Below, piece after piece: positions 1-6,580 of a stretch of 8,122 nt of DNA. The first letter of the stretch is position 1. Each line of letters begins with the position of its first letter. The notes beneath the pieces are model-generated. The model ran no database searches, had not been told where the DNA came from, and saw only the letters and a list, made by a program, of their open reading frames with translations. The position numbers and the translations under genes were made by a program. The stretch is taken from assembly GCA_937900605.1 (NCBI GenBank), contig CALCDK010000031.1, positions 1-8,122 on the forward strand. Direction: 5' to 3'. This stretch comes from an uncultured Olsenella sp. Its GTDB lineage: Bacteria > Actinomycetota > Coriobacteriia > Coriobacteriales > Atopobiaceae.

Positions 1-1
1 G

Positions 2-49
2 GGGCGGGCCGGGCGCGCGGGAGAGCCCCGCGACGCGCCCGGCCCGCCC
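2..49 (+). terminator. Strong GC-rich hairpin, probable terminator of an upstream gene outside the window
   Basis: A perfect 16-bp inverted repeat pairs 2-17 (GGGCGGGCCGGGCGCG) with 34-49, and G1-T50 can add a wobble pair. The 16-nt loop can itself fold a small CGGG/CCCG stem. Only a weak T-run follows (TTCT at 50-53), so it is not a textbook intrinsic terminator. Its place just before the promoter of the next gene suggests it closes a plus-strand gene left of the window. It may work in both directions. Confidence 0.55.
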
Positions 50-68
50 TTCTCGCAAAAGAAGCCGC

Positions 69-77
69 TGGTATACT
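69..77 (+). promoter_or_regulatory. Extended -10 promoter of the DeoR-family gene
   Basis: TGG followed by TATACT (72-77) is an extended -10 element with 5 of 6 bases matching TATAAT. No convincing -35 is visible 16-18 bp upstream; that position overlaps the right arm of the 2-49 hairpin, and extended -10 promoters can do without one. Transcription would start near 84. That rules out the TTG at 80 as the start codon and favours the ATG at 119. A Shine-Dalgarno-like AGAAGGGGG lies at 99-107. Confidence 0.6.
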
Positions 78-118
78 GCTTGCATCCACACACGACGCAG
101 AAGGGGGCGCGTCTCCCC

Positions 119-874
119 ATGTTCCTCAAGGAGCGGCAGAGCGGCATCGTCCGCATGGTGACCGCCGACGGCCGCGCGACCGTCGAAGAGCTCGCCAGGA
201 AGTTCGACGTCACGCCGGACTGCATCCGCAAGGACCTCAAGGCCCTCTCGGACCAGGGCCTCATCAAGCGCGTCTACGGCGGCGCCATCAGCGTGGAGGC
301 CCTGCCCGAGCGCAACGTCCGCAAGCGCGTCGAGCGCAACGCCGCCGAGAAGCGCGCGATCGCCGAGAAGTCCTTCGAGCAGATCCGCGACGGCGAGGTG
401 GTCTTCCTGGACATCTCGACGACCAACCTCGCGCTGGCGCGCATCATCGCCGCGAGCACCAAGCGCATGACCGTCGTGTCCAACATGATCGACATCCTGC
501 AGGCCCTGGCCACCAACGACCGGGTCACCTCGATCGGCACCGGCGGCACCATCGAGATGGAGCAGAACGCCTTCCTCGGCGCCTTCGCCCTGAGCTTCAT
601 CGAGCCCATGCGCTTCGACAAGGCGTTCCTGGGCACTTCGGGCATCGACCCGCAGACCGGCGACGTGCTCACCTTCGACGTCGACGACGGGCTGCTCAAG
701 CGCCTCGCCGTCAAGAACGCGGCCCACGCCTACCTCATGGCCGACGTCCACAAGTTCTCGGGCGAGGGTTCCTACGTCTACGCGACGCTGTCGGACTTCG
801 ACGCCGTCATCACCGACGCGGCCGACGCGGGCATCAACGCGGTGCTGCGCGGGGCGGGCGTCACGCGCATCTAG
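119..874 (+). CDS. DeoR/GlpR-family transcriptional regulator, likely repressor of the neighbouring operon
   Basis: A 251-residue protein, the usual length for DeoR-family sugar-phosphate-responsive repressors. Residues 1-57 form the N-terminal winged helix-turn-helix with the family signature (VEELARKFDVTPDCIRKDL at 22-40, then GLIKRVYGGA). The rest is a DeoRC sensor domain with the FLDISTTNLALA loop, a VVSN segment, a GTGG loop, the KAFLGTSGID stretch and the conserved D-x-H-K-F near the C-terminal end. The sensor fold is related to ribose-5-phosphate isomerase and in studied members binds a phosphorylated sugar. An in-frame TTG at 80 would lengthen it by 13 residues, but it lies upstream of the expected transcript start; ATG 119 has a Shine-Dalgarno 11 nt upstream. 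It converges on the PTS/glycyl-radical operon, with 55 bp between the two stop codons. The natural inference is that it controls that operon and that its inducer is a phosphorylated pathway intermediate such as an anhydrohexitol-6-phosphate or 1-deoxyfructose-6-phosphate. Neither the target nor the ligand can be read from the sequence. Confidence 0.93.
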   Translation: MFLKERQSGIVRMVTADGRATVEELARKFDVTPDCIRKDLKALSDQGLIKRVYGGAISVEALPERNVRKRVERNAAEKRAIAEKSFEQIRDGEVVFLDISTTNLALARIIAASTKRMTVVSNMIDILQALATNDRVTSIGTGGTIEMEQNAFLGAFALSFIEPMRFDKAFLGTSGIDPQTGDVLTFDVDDGLLKRLAVKNAAHAYLMADVHKFSGEGSYVYATLSDFDAVITDAADAGINAVLRGAGVTRI

Positions 875-889
875 CGCGGGCGAGGCCGG

Positions 890-906
890 CGGCCCCGCGG
901 GGGCCG
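890..906. terminator. Candidate bidirectional hairpin between convergent genes
   Basis: CGGCCCC (890-896) and GGGGCCG (900-906) form a perfect 7-bp stem with a 3-nt loop in the 55-bp gap between the convergent regulator and aldolase genes. A second GC-rich inverted repeat, CCCGCG/CGCGGG, lies at 914-927, but its 2-nt loop is too tight to form in full. There is no T-tract on either side, so if it ends transcription it does so without the classical signal. Position is the main support. Confidence 0.4.
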
Positions 907-929
907 ACGACGCCCCGCGGGCGCGGGCC

Positions 930-1595
930 CTAGAGCAGCGTCCTGCGGCCGAAGGCGGCCTCCCAGTTGGCCGTGAACTCGTCGACGGCGATCTGGGTGC
1001 CGGGGTGGTCGATCATGGAGTAGACGACCTCGGGCGGCGCGGTGACGGCCTGGATGCCGGCCAGGATCAGCTCGTGGACCTGCCAGGAGCTCTTGAAGGA
1101 CGCGGCGATGACCTTGGAGTCGAGGCCCTGGACCGCGAGCATCTGGATGAGCTCGGCCACCTGCTGGACGCCGTCGCCGTAGTTGCTCATGCGGTTGACG
1201 TAGGGCGCCAGGTAGTCGGCGCCGTTCATGGCGGCGAGGAAGGCCTCGTCGGCGCTGTAGATGGCGGTCGCCAGGACGCCCAGGCCCTCCTGCTTGGCGG
1301 CCTTGATGGCGCGCAGGCCGTCGTGGGTCACGGGGATCTTGACGTAGGTGTTCTCGGGGCGCAGGCCGCAGATGTGGCGCGCCTCCTCCATCATGCCCTC
1401 GAAGTCGGTGCGCACGGTCTGGATGAAGATCTTCTGGTCCGGGCGCAGGCAGCCCACGAGGCCGTCGACGACCTCGTCGAGGGTCCTGCCGCTCTTGGCG
1501 ATGATGCTGGGGTTGGTGGTGACGCCGGTGACGTCGAGAAGGGCGTCGAGGTCCCTGATGGCGTCGAGGTCGGCGGTGTCGAGGATGAGTTCCAT
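930..1595 (-). CDS. fsa: Fructose-6-phosphate-aldolase-type transaldolase (FSA/TalC family)
   Basis: A 221-residue single-domain TIM-barrel aldolase of the short transaldolase subfamily (E. coli FsaA/FsaB are 220 residues). FSA enzymes form decamers and cleave fructose-6-phosphate, or more efficiently 1-deoxy analogues, through a lysine Schiff base. Catalytic residues align at the expected places: D6, N28 in GVTTNPSI, Q59, the Schiff-base K86 in VKIPVT, T110 in ATAIY, Y132 and R135 in APYVNR, and S166-F-K168 in AASFKSS. Q59 and Y132 are hallmarks of FSA rather than classical transaldolase. ATG 1595 has GGAG 7 nt upstream. It is the last gene of the operon, 75 bp after the activase. Beside a PflD-type enzyme its likely substrate is 1-deoxyfructose-6-phosphate, giving glyceraldehyde-3-phosphate and hydroxyacetone; that assignment is from context. 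Genuine transaldolase activity is the alternative but fits the active site less well. Confidence 0.95.
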   Translation of the reverse strand: MELILDTADLDAIRDLDALLDVTGVTTNPSIIAKSGRTLDEVVDGLVGCLRPDQKIFIQTVRTDFEGMMEEARHICGLRPENTYVKIPVTHDGLRAIKAAKQEGLGVLATAIYSADEAFLAAMNGADYLAPYVNRMSNYGDGVQQVAELIQMLAVQGLDSKVIAASFKSSWQVHELILAGIQAVTAPPEVVYSMIDHPGTQIAVDEFTANWEAAFGRRTLL

Positions 1596-1611
1596 GTCTG
1601 TTCTCCGTTCC

Positions 1612-1663
1612 CTCCCGCGGGCACGGGGCCCTGCGGGAGCTGTCTGGCCGCCCGGCGGGCGGC
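1612..1663 (-). other. Two GC hairpins in the activase-aldolase gap
   Basis: The 75-bp gap holds two stems. CTCCCGC (1612-1618) pairs with GCGGGAG (1633-1639) around a 14-nt loop that can fold further through GGG/CCC. GCCGCCC (1647-1653) pairs with GGGCGGC (1657-1663) around a 3-nt loop. In the minus-strand transcript the second lies just after the activase stop, and the first about 10 nt before the aldolase Shine-Dalgarno. Neither has a U-run, so partial termination, mRNA stabilisation or a processing site are all possible. Confidence 0.5.
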
Positions 1664-1670
1664 TGGTTGG

Positions 1671-2612
1671 CTACTCCCCGTGCACGACGGCACGGATGCC
1701 GTGGGACCGCAGCACGTCGCAGACCCAGGCCACGTCGGACGCGCCGAGCTGTGGGACGCCGCCCATAGCGTACGACATGCCCAGCGACTCGTACTTGCTC
1801 TCCCCCAGCTGGTGGAAGGGCAGCACGTCGGCGCGCGCGACGCCCAGCTCGCGCAGGCGCCGGGCGTTGGCCTCGACGTTCTCGCGCGAGTCGGTGTGTC
1901 CCGGCACGATGGGCATGCGGGCCACGACCTCGGCCCCCTGGGCGAGGAGCGCGCGCAGGTTGCGGTCGCGCAGGCCCACGTCGATGCCGCAGGTCCGCAG
2001 GCTCCGCCCTGGGTCGGCGACCTTGAAGTCAACGAGGAACTGGTCGCAGACGGCGGCGAGCTCGTCGGGGCGAACGAGCAGCGGGACCGCGAGCGTGGTC
2101 TCCACAGCCGTGCGCACGCCCGCGCGCCGGCAGGCGCCGAGCAGCTCGAGGGCCAGGCGCTGGGCGCGCCCGCCCGCCAGGCACTCCCCTCCCGAGAGGG
2201 TCATGCCGCCGCCGCTCTCCTCGTAGAAGGGGGCGTCGCTGAGGACCTCGCGCACGAGCGAGGCGACGTCGCGCAGCTGGCCCACGACGCGCCGGGCCCC
2301 GGTGGGGCACTCGGCGGGGTCGCGCCGGCACGTGCCGTCGGGCCCCTCCGAGCAGTGGATGCACAGCCGGCGGGTCAGCTGCACCTGCGGGGCGGGGTCG
2401 AGGCCCTCGGGGTTGCAGCACCACGGGCAGCGGAAGGGGCACCCCTTCGCGAAGACCACGGTGCGTATCCCGCCGCCGTCGTGAAGCGAGAAGCGCTGCA
2501 CGTTGGTGACGCACAGCGCGTCGTCGGGCAGGCCGGCCGCGTCGCGCGGTCCCAGGCCGGCCGCGCCCGCTGCGGCGTCCCTCTCGCCCGCGACCGTCAC
2601 GGGGCCGCTCAC
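1671..2612 (-). CDS. pflC: Glycyl-radical enzyme activating enzyme, PflC-type radical SAM protein
   Basis: A 313-residue radical SAM activase that uses reduced [4Fe-4S] and S-adenosylmethionine to place the radical on the glycine of the adjacent enzyme. The radical SAM motif is C58-PFR-C62-PW-C65 (CX3CX2C) after the family's GGGIRTVVFAKG. A second cysteine set, C84, C87, C95 and C102, should bind one auxiliary iron-sulfur cluster. TLSGGE at 138-143 is the SAM-binding GGE region, and MPIVPGHTDS plus LPFHQLGESKY are typical of the C-terminal half. The first ~32 residues are a low-complexity Ala/Gly-rich extension. The start is taken as GTG 2612, which shares four bases (GTGA) with the preceding gene's TGA stop and has GGAG 8 nt upstream, so translation is probably coupled. 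An in-frame GTG four codons downstream is possible. The order enzyme-then-activase and the 4-bp overlap identify its substrate as the PflD-type enzyme. Confidence 0.95.
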   Translation of the reverse strand: MSGPVTVAGERDAAAGAAGLGPRDAAGLPDDALCVTNVQRFSLHDGGGIRTVVFAKGCPFRCPWCCNPEGLDPAPQVQLTRRLCIHCSEGPDGTCRRDPAECPTGARRVVGQLRDVASLVREVLSDAPFYEESGGGMTLSGGECLAGGRAQRLALELLGACRRAGVRTAVETTLAVPLLVRPDELAAVCDQFLVDFKVADPGRSLRTCGIDVGLRDRNLRALLAQGAEVVARMPIVPGHTDSRENVEANARRLRELGVARADVLPFHQLGESKYESLGMSYAMGGVPQLGASDVAWVCDVLRSHGIRAVVHGE

Positions 2613-4933
2613 AGCTGGCACTCCGTGCGGTTGATGATGTCGTCCTGGATCGCGCGCGACAGCTCGACGAACATCGCGGAATAGCCCGCGACGCGCACGA
2701 CGAGGTCCTGGTGGCGCTCCGGGTGCTCCTGGGCGTCGAGCAGCGTGGCGCGGTCGACGACGTTGAACTGGATGTGCTGGAGCTTGAGGCGCGAGTAGGT
2801 CCTCAGGTACGCGCAGAGCTTCTCGAGGCCTCCCTCGCCCTCGAGGGCCGACGGCGAGAACTTGACGTTGAGCAGGCTGCCGTTGGAGTTGAGCGCGTTG
2901 TCGAGCTTGGAGACGGACAGCAGGCTCGCGGTGGGCCCGTGGGTGTCGCGTCCCAGCATGGGCGACAGGCCGCCGTCGGCGAGCTGCTCGCCCGCGTGCC
3001 GGCCGTCGGGCGTGGCGCCGCAGACCGCACCGAGCGGGACGTGGGCCGACACGGTGTAGCTGCCGGGCTGGAAGCGGCCGCCGCGGGGGTTCTCGTACCT
3101 CTCGACCTCGTGGCCGTAGTGGGCCAGCAGGCGCGCGCCGATGAGGTCGACCTCGTCGACGTCGTTGCCGTACTTGGGGTAGGCGGTGACGAGGCGCTGG
3201 CGGACGGCCTCGTCGCCCGGGCCGGACCAGTCGCGTGCCAGGACGTCTCGGAGCTCCTGGTAGGTCATGGTGCGGTCCTCGAACAGGACGTGGCGCATGA
3301 CCTCGAGCGAGTCGGCCAGGTTGGCGGTGCCCACGCCCTGGACGCCCGAGGGGTTGTAGCGCGCGCCGCCCTCGGTGATGTCGCGGCCCGCCTCCAGCGA
3401 GTCGCGCACGAGGGTCGACAGCATGGGCGTGGGGCTCGTCACGCGATGGGCGAGGTCGCAGGCGTTGCAGCCCTCGACCATGAGGGCGACGTAGCGGTCG
3501 ATGGTGGCCACGACCGCGGCCTCGAGCTCGTCGTAGGACGAGAAGCCCTCGGGGTGCTCGTCGAGGGCGACCTCGAAGCAGCGCATCATGTTGAACATGC
3601 TGATGTCGTGCAGGCCGTACATGCGGCCCGGGACCGACAGCTCGACGCAGCCGACGACGGCGTAGTCGCGCGCATCGGCCAGCGAGACGCCGCGGTTGAC
3701 GAAGGACAGGACGTTGACCTCGTCGTTGAAGACCTGCGGCACGCCGTCGCCCAGGCGGATGACCTCGGCCGCCTTGCGCAGCAGCGGGGCGGGGGTATTG
3801 TCGTGCATCCTCAGCGACAGGTTGGGCTGCGGCAGCCTGATGTCGGCCTGCAGGTCGAGCAGGAGCAGCGACAGCTCGTTGGAGCAGTCGCGGCCGTGCT
3901 CGTCGACGCCGCCGACCACGAGGTTGAAGCCCGACGGGAAGCCGGCGAAGAAGCTCGCGGACTCGGTGGAGCGGATGGACACCACCGTGTTGGTCTTGAG
4001 GTAGAAGCACTGGAGCAGCTCGCGGACGTGCGCGTCGGCCTCCTGCGGCGTGGCGCCCCCGTCGAGGAGCGCGCGGCGCGTCTCGCGGTAGAACGGCAGC
4101 AGGTACTGGTCGGCGCGGCCGAGCGACAGCGAGCTCGCGTTGGACTCGTGCAGCAGGACGAGCTCGACGAGCCAGACGAGCTGCAGGGCCTCGTACAGGT
4201 CGCGCGGGACCTCGGTGGCCACGTGGGCGAGCACGTCGGCGAGGCGCTCGAGCTCGCGGGCGCGGCCGGGCGCGCGGGACGGGTCGGCGGCCATCTCGCG
4301 CACGACGCGCTCGTAGCGGCGCACGTAGGCGATGGTAGCGTCGACGCACAGCAGCGAGGCGGCGTAGAAGTCGTTGCCGGGGTCGGCCTCGTGGCGCTCG
4401 GCGACCTCGCGGCGGACGTCGCCGAGGCCGCGCTCGAGGACCATGGGGAAGTCGCAGATGATGTGGCCCTGGCCCTTGTCGGTCTGGGCGACGGCGAAGA
4501 CCTTGGTGCCCTGGGCCTCGACGACCTCGGCCGGAACGTGCGCGCGATACCAGTCGTTGAGGCTGCGCCCGGCCCAGTACGGGTAGAGGACGTCGCGGTA
4601 GTAGGCCTTGTCCCCCTCGGACATGTCGAAGGTGTCCTGGGGCCTCGTGGGAAACTCGTCGAGCTCGTCGAGAATCCAGTACGGGCTCATCTCCGGCGAC
4701 AGGACTCCCGCGCGCGGGGTCTCGGTCCTGTTGCCGGCGAGAAGGTCGTGCTCGTCGATGACGATGACGTGGTTCTCCAGGAGGTGGCGCAGCGCCTTGG
4801 CGCGGCGGATGACGGCGGGCTCGCCCTCGGTCTGCTGGTAGCTCTGCGTGTAGAACCTGGCGCGCTCCACGGAGACCTGGCGCCTCTCGGCGAACAGCGA
4901 GTCCTTGATGGCCTGTGTCCTGGCGGTCAGCAT
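2609..4933 (-). CDS. pflD: PflD-type glycyl radical enzyme, predicted anhydrohexitol-6-phosphate lyase
   Basis: A 774-residue glycyl radical enzyme (E. coli PflD is about 765). The PFL-like barrel fills most of the chain. The thiyl-radical cysteine is C429 in VVGCVELS, with E431 two residues on; this GCxE arrangement marks the dehydratase/lyase branch, whereas pyruvate formate-lyase has two adjacent cysteines. H157 in GQGHIICDF matches an active-site histidine of that branch. The radical glycine is G750 in RVAGYSA, 25 residues from the C-terminus. It shares long stretches with E. coli PflD as remembered (for example ARDYxVVGCVELS, GATPDGRxAGEQLADGGLSP, LKLQHIQFNVV). PflD was recently reported to open 1,5-anhydromannitol-6-phosphate to 1-deoxyfructose-6-phosphate, and its paralogue YbiW to act on the glucitol epimer; the substrate here is inferred. 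ATG 4933 is preferred because GAGGGGA lies 6 nt upstream. The GTG at 4939 abuts the Shine-Dalgarno and is unlikely. The enzyme is cytoplasmic and oxygen-sensitive. Confidence 0.93.
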   Translation of the reverse strand: MLTARTQAIKDSLFAERRQVSVERARFYTQSYQQTEGEPAVIRRAKALRHLLENHVIVIDEHDLLAGNRTETPRAGVLSPEMSPYWILDELDEFPTRPQDTFDMSEGDKAYYRDVLYPYWAGRSLNDWYRAHVPAEVVEAQGTKVFAVAQTDKGQGHIICDFPMVLERGLGDVRREVAERHEADPGNDFYAASLLCVDATIAYVRRYERVVREMAADPSRAPGRARELERLADVLAHVATEVPRDLYEALQLVWLVELVLLHESNASSLSLGRADQYLLPFYRETRRALLDGGATPQEADAHVRELLQCFYLKTNTVVSIRSTESASFFAGFPSGFNLVVGGVDEHGRDCSNELSLLLLDLQADIRLPQPNLSLRMHDNTPAPLLRKAAEVIRLGDGVPQVFNDEVNVLSFVNRGVSLADARDYAVVGCVELSVPGRMYGLHDISMFNMMRCFEVALDEHPEGFSSYDELEAAVVATIDRYVALMVEGCNACDLAHRVTSPTPMLSTLVRDSLEAGRDITEGGARYNPSGVQGVGTANLADSLEVMRHVLFEDRTMTYQELRDVLARDWSGPGDEAVRQRLVTAYPKYGNDVDEVDLIGARLLAHYGHEVERYENPRGGRFQPGSYTVSAHVPLGAVCGATPDGRHAGEQLADGGLSPMLGRDTHGPTASLLSVSKLDNALNSNGSLLNVKFSPSALEGEGGLEKLCAYLRTYSRLKLQHIQFNVVDRATLLDAQEHPERHQDLVVRVAGYSAMFVELSRAIQDDIINRTECQL

Positions 4934-4939
4934 GGTCAC

Positions 4940-4946
4940 TCCCCTC
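4940..4946 (-). promoter_or_regulatory. Ribosome binding site that fixes the glycyl radical enzyme start
   Basis: On the minus strand GAGGGGA is followed by six bases (GTGACC) and then ATG at 4933. The alternative in-frame GTG at 4939 begins directly after the Shine-Dalgarno with no spacer, so the ATG is the better start and removes two residues from the longest reading. Confidence 0.75.
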
Positions 4947-4994
4947 TTGTCGGTGGTCTGTCGGGCGGGTCGTGCGGTGCGGCGACGTGCGGAC

Positions 4995-5015
4995 GGGGCA
5001 CGGGGACGTGGCCCC
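4995..5015 (-). other. Hairpin in the EIIB-glycyl radical enzyme gap
   Basis: GGGGCACG (4995-5002) pairs with CGTGGCCCC (5007-5015) as an 8-bp stem with one bulged base and a 4-nt loop. It sits inside the longest gap of the operon (120 bp, 4934-5053), between the PTS genes and the enzyme genes. No U-run follows it on the minus strand. A second, small CACG/CGTG element lies nearby. I see no promoter in this gap. Confidence 0.4.
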
Positions 5016-5053
5016 CGCGCCCCTCACGAGACGTGTCGTCCCGCGCGCACCGG

Positions 5054-5362
5054 CTAGCCCAGCTGGGACTGGATCTTGGCCACGATGGCGTGGGCGGACT
5101 TGATGACGGCGCCGGCGGCCATCCTGACCTTGGGCAGCCCCTCGAAGCGCTCGACGCCCTTGATGGGCATGTCGGTGGTGAGCACGACGGCGCAGGCGCC
5201 CTCGAGGTCGGACTCGTCGATGACGTTCTCGACGCCGATGGAGCCCTGCGTCTCGACCTTGCACTCGACGCCGGCCTCCTCGCAGGCCTTCTGCAGGGTC
5301 TCGGCGGCCATGTAGGTGTGGGCGACGCCGGAGGGGCAGGCGGTGACGGCCAGGATCTTCAT
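5054..5362 (-). CDS. frwB: PTS fructose-like EIIB component (FrwB type)
   Basis: A 102-residue free-standing EIIB domain of the fructose PTS superfamily, a cytoplasmic protein that takes phosphate from EIIA and passes it to the sugar bound by EIIC. The phosphorylated cysteine is C9 in ACPSGVAHTYMAAE, the family signature P-loop, right after the first strand MKILAVTA. The later VVLTTDMPIKGVERFEG segment is the usual second half of the fold. The start at 5362 has GAGAGGA upstream. It lies 72 bp after EIIC, with a 12-bp hairpin in that gap, and 120 bp before the glycyl radical enzyme. With the adjacent EIIC and EIIA it makes a complete EII set. The substrate is probably the 1,5-anhydrohexitol used by the downstream enzymes rather than fructose, which is inference from the operon. 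Confidence 0.94.
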   Translation of the reverse strand: MKILAVTACPSGVAHTYMAAETLQKACEEAGVECKVETQGSIGVENVIDESDLEGACAVVLTTDMPIKGVERFEGLPKVRMAAGAVIKSAHAIVAKIQSQLG

Positions 5363-5386
5363 GATGGTTTCCTCTCTGTGTGTGGC

Positions 5387-5415
5387 GGCGTGCCCGCCGC
5401 GGGGGCGGGCACGCC
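5387..5415 (-). other. Perfect 12-bp hairpin between EIIC and EIIB
   Basis: GGCGTGCCCGCC (5387-5398) pairs perfectly with GGCGGGCACGCC (5404-5415) around a 5-nt loop, GCGGG. It lies wholly in the 72-bp gap between the EIIC stop (5435) and EIIB start (5362). In the minus-strand transcript it is followed by an A/G-rich stretch and the EIIB Shine-Dalgarno, not by uridines, so full intrinsic termination is unlikely. An mRNA-protecting or attenuating stem that alters the EIIC:EIIB ratio is a reasonable reading. Confidence 0.6.
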
Positions 5416-5434
5416 TGGGAGCGCTGGGCGGGTG

Positions 5435-6523
5435 CTAGAACTCGATGACGATGTCGGCGTCGTCCTCGACGGCCCTCTCGTCCTCGACGTAGTCCTTCTT
5501 GAGGAGGAAGACGAGGCCGAGGTGCACGGCCAAGCCGACGGCCAGGGCAACGAGGTAGGTGGCGACGGAGGTCACAGGCAGGACCACCAGGCCGCCCCAC
5601 GCGGCGTTGCACCAGGTGCCGAGGGCACCCGCGACGCCACCGGCCACGGCGCAGGAGACGACGTTGATGGGGATCATGCGGCCGGGGTCGGTGGTGGTGT
5701 AGGAGATGGCGCCCTCGGTGATGCCGCAGCAGCCCATGATGATGGCGCCGATGCCCGCGTCGCGCTCCTCGGGCGAGAACTTCTTCTTGAAGAGGAAGGT
5801 GGCCAGGCCGCAGGCGATGGGCGGCACGCAGATGGCCAGGGCGATGGGGCCGAAGAAGCCGCAGTTGTTGCCGGCCAGGACCTCGGTGCCGACGATGGCG
5901 ACGCCGGTGGAGTAGGCGACCTTGTTGACGGGGCCGCCCAGGTCGAAGCCGATCATGGCGCCGCAGATGGCGCCGACGGCGATGGCACCGGCGCCGCTCA
6001 TGCCCATGAGCCAGTTGGTCAGGGTCTCGAGCAGCCAGGCGCAGGGGGCGCCGACGACGCAGATGATGACGGTGCCGACGATGAGCGACGTGGCGATGGG
6101 GACGATGATGATCGACTTGAGCGACTGCATCGACTTGGGCAGCTCGATGCCCTTGAGCCACTTGGCGATGATGCCGGACAGGATGCCGGCGACGATGCCG
6201 CCGATGAAGCCGGAGCCGACGTTGACGGCGAGCTGGCCGCAGATGAGGCCGGGGGCGATGCCGGGACGGTCGGCGTAGGACGCCGCGATGAAGGCGGAGA
6301 GCACGGGGACCATCAGACCCAGGCCCACGCCGCCGATCTGGCTGAGGACGTCGATGAAGATGTTGCTGGCCTGGACGGCGCCCTCGGTGGTGACGCTGTT
6401 CATGGACAGCATGGTCGCGATCGCGAACAGGATGCCGCCGGTCACGACCACGGGGATCATGTGCGACACGCCGTTCATGAGGTGCTGCTGCACCTCGGCG
6501 AGCTTGGAGCCTGCCTTGCTCAT
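5435..6523 (-). CDS. frwC: PTS fructose-like EIIC permease (FrwC type)
   Basis: A 362-residue polytopic inner-membrane permease, close to the usual length of a stand-alone fructose-family EIIC. About eight to ten hydrophobic segments can be seen, starting near residues 22-41, 60-80, 89-120, 137-160 and 172-192, and ending near 314-341. Family landmarks are GVSHMIPVVVTGG at 18-30, FDLGGPVNKVA at 193-203 and GITEGAI at 267-273, the substrate-site loop. The tail after residue 342 is short, charged and acidic. No EIIA or EIIB domain is fused. The ATG at 6523 has GAGAGGA about 8 nt upstream. It follows EIIA by 57 bp. It binds and translocates the sugar while EIIB phosphorylates it, most likely at C6. 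The specificity for a 1,5-anhydrohexitol is inferred from the downstream lyase and aldolase. Confidence 0.95.
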   Translation of the reverse strand: MSKAGSKLAEVQQHLMNGVSHMIPVVVTGGILFAIATMLSMNSVTTEGAVQASNIFIDVLSQIGGVGLGLMVPVLSAFIAASYADRPGIAPGLICGQLAVNVGSGFIGGIVAGILSGIIAKWLKGIELPKSMQSLKSIIIVPIATSLIVGTVIICVVGAPCAWLLETLTNWLMGMSGAGAIAVGAICGAMIGFDLGGPVNKVAYSTGVAIVGTEVLAGNNCGFFGPIALAICVPPIACGLATFLFKKKFSPEERDAGIGAIIMGCCGITEGAISYTTTDPGRMIPINVVSCAVAGGVAGALGTWCNAAWGGLVVLPVTSVATYLVALAVGLAVHLGLVFLLKKDYVEDERAVEDDADIVIEF

Positions 6524-6580
6524 GGGTGGATCCTCTCTACTCCGATTCCTTGAACTGCCGAAACGTCCACTCGCGCGCGC

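Noticed and set aside
71..82. A GTAT-TGCTT string in the regulator promoter resembling the operon decamers
   Set aside because: The match needs a 2-nt insertion and is single-copy; too weak to claim autoregulation.
80..118. TTG at 80 as the start of the DeoR-family gene
   Set aside because: It overlaps the promoter -10 zone upstream of the expected transcript start, and the family's N-terminus begins at the ATG at 119.
1005..2684. A plus-strand open frame of about 560 codons antisense to aldolase and activase
   Set aside because: Same shadow character; the minus-strand genes have clear catalytic motifs.
1671..6161. A minus-strand open frame of almost 1500 codons running through several genes
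   Set aside because: Only its last 313 codons (the activase, from 2612) read as a protein. The rest is Arg/Pro/His-rich low-complexity translation of other genes in the wrong frame, common at 70% GC.
2711..6553. A plus-strand open frame of about 1280 codons
   Set aside because: Antisense to the enzyme, EIIB and EIIC genes; the Asp/Gly/Val/Leu/His-rich translation has no domain and no ribosome binding site, so it is a shadow of the GC-rich third positions.
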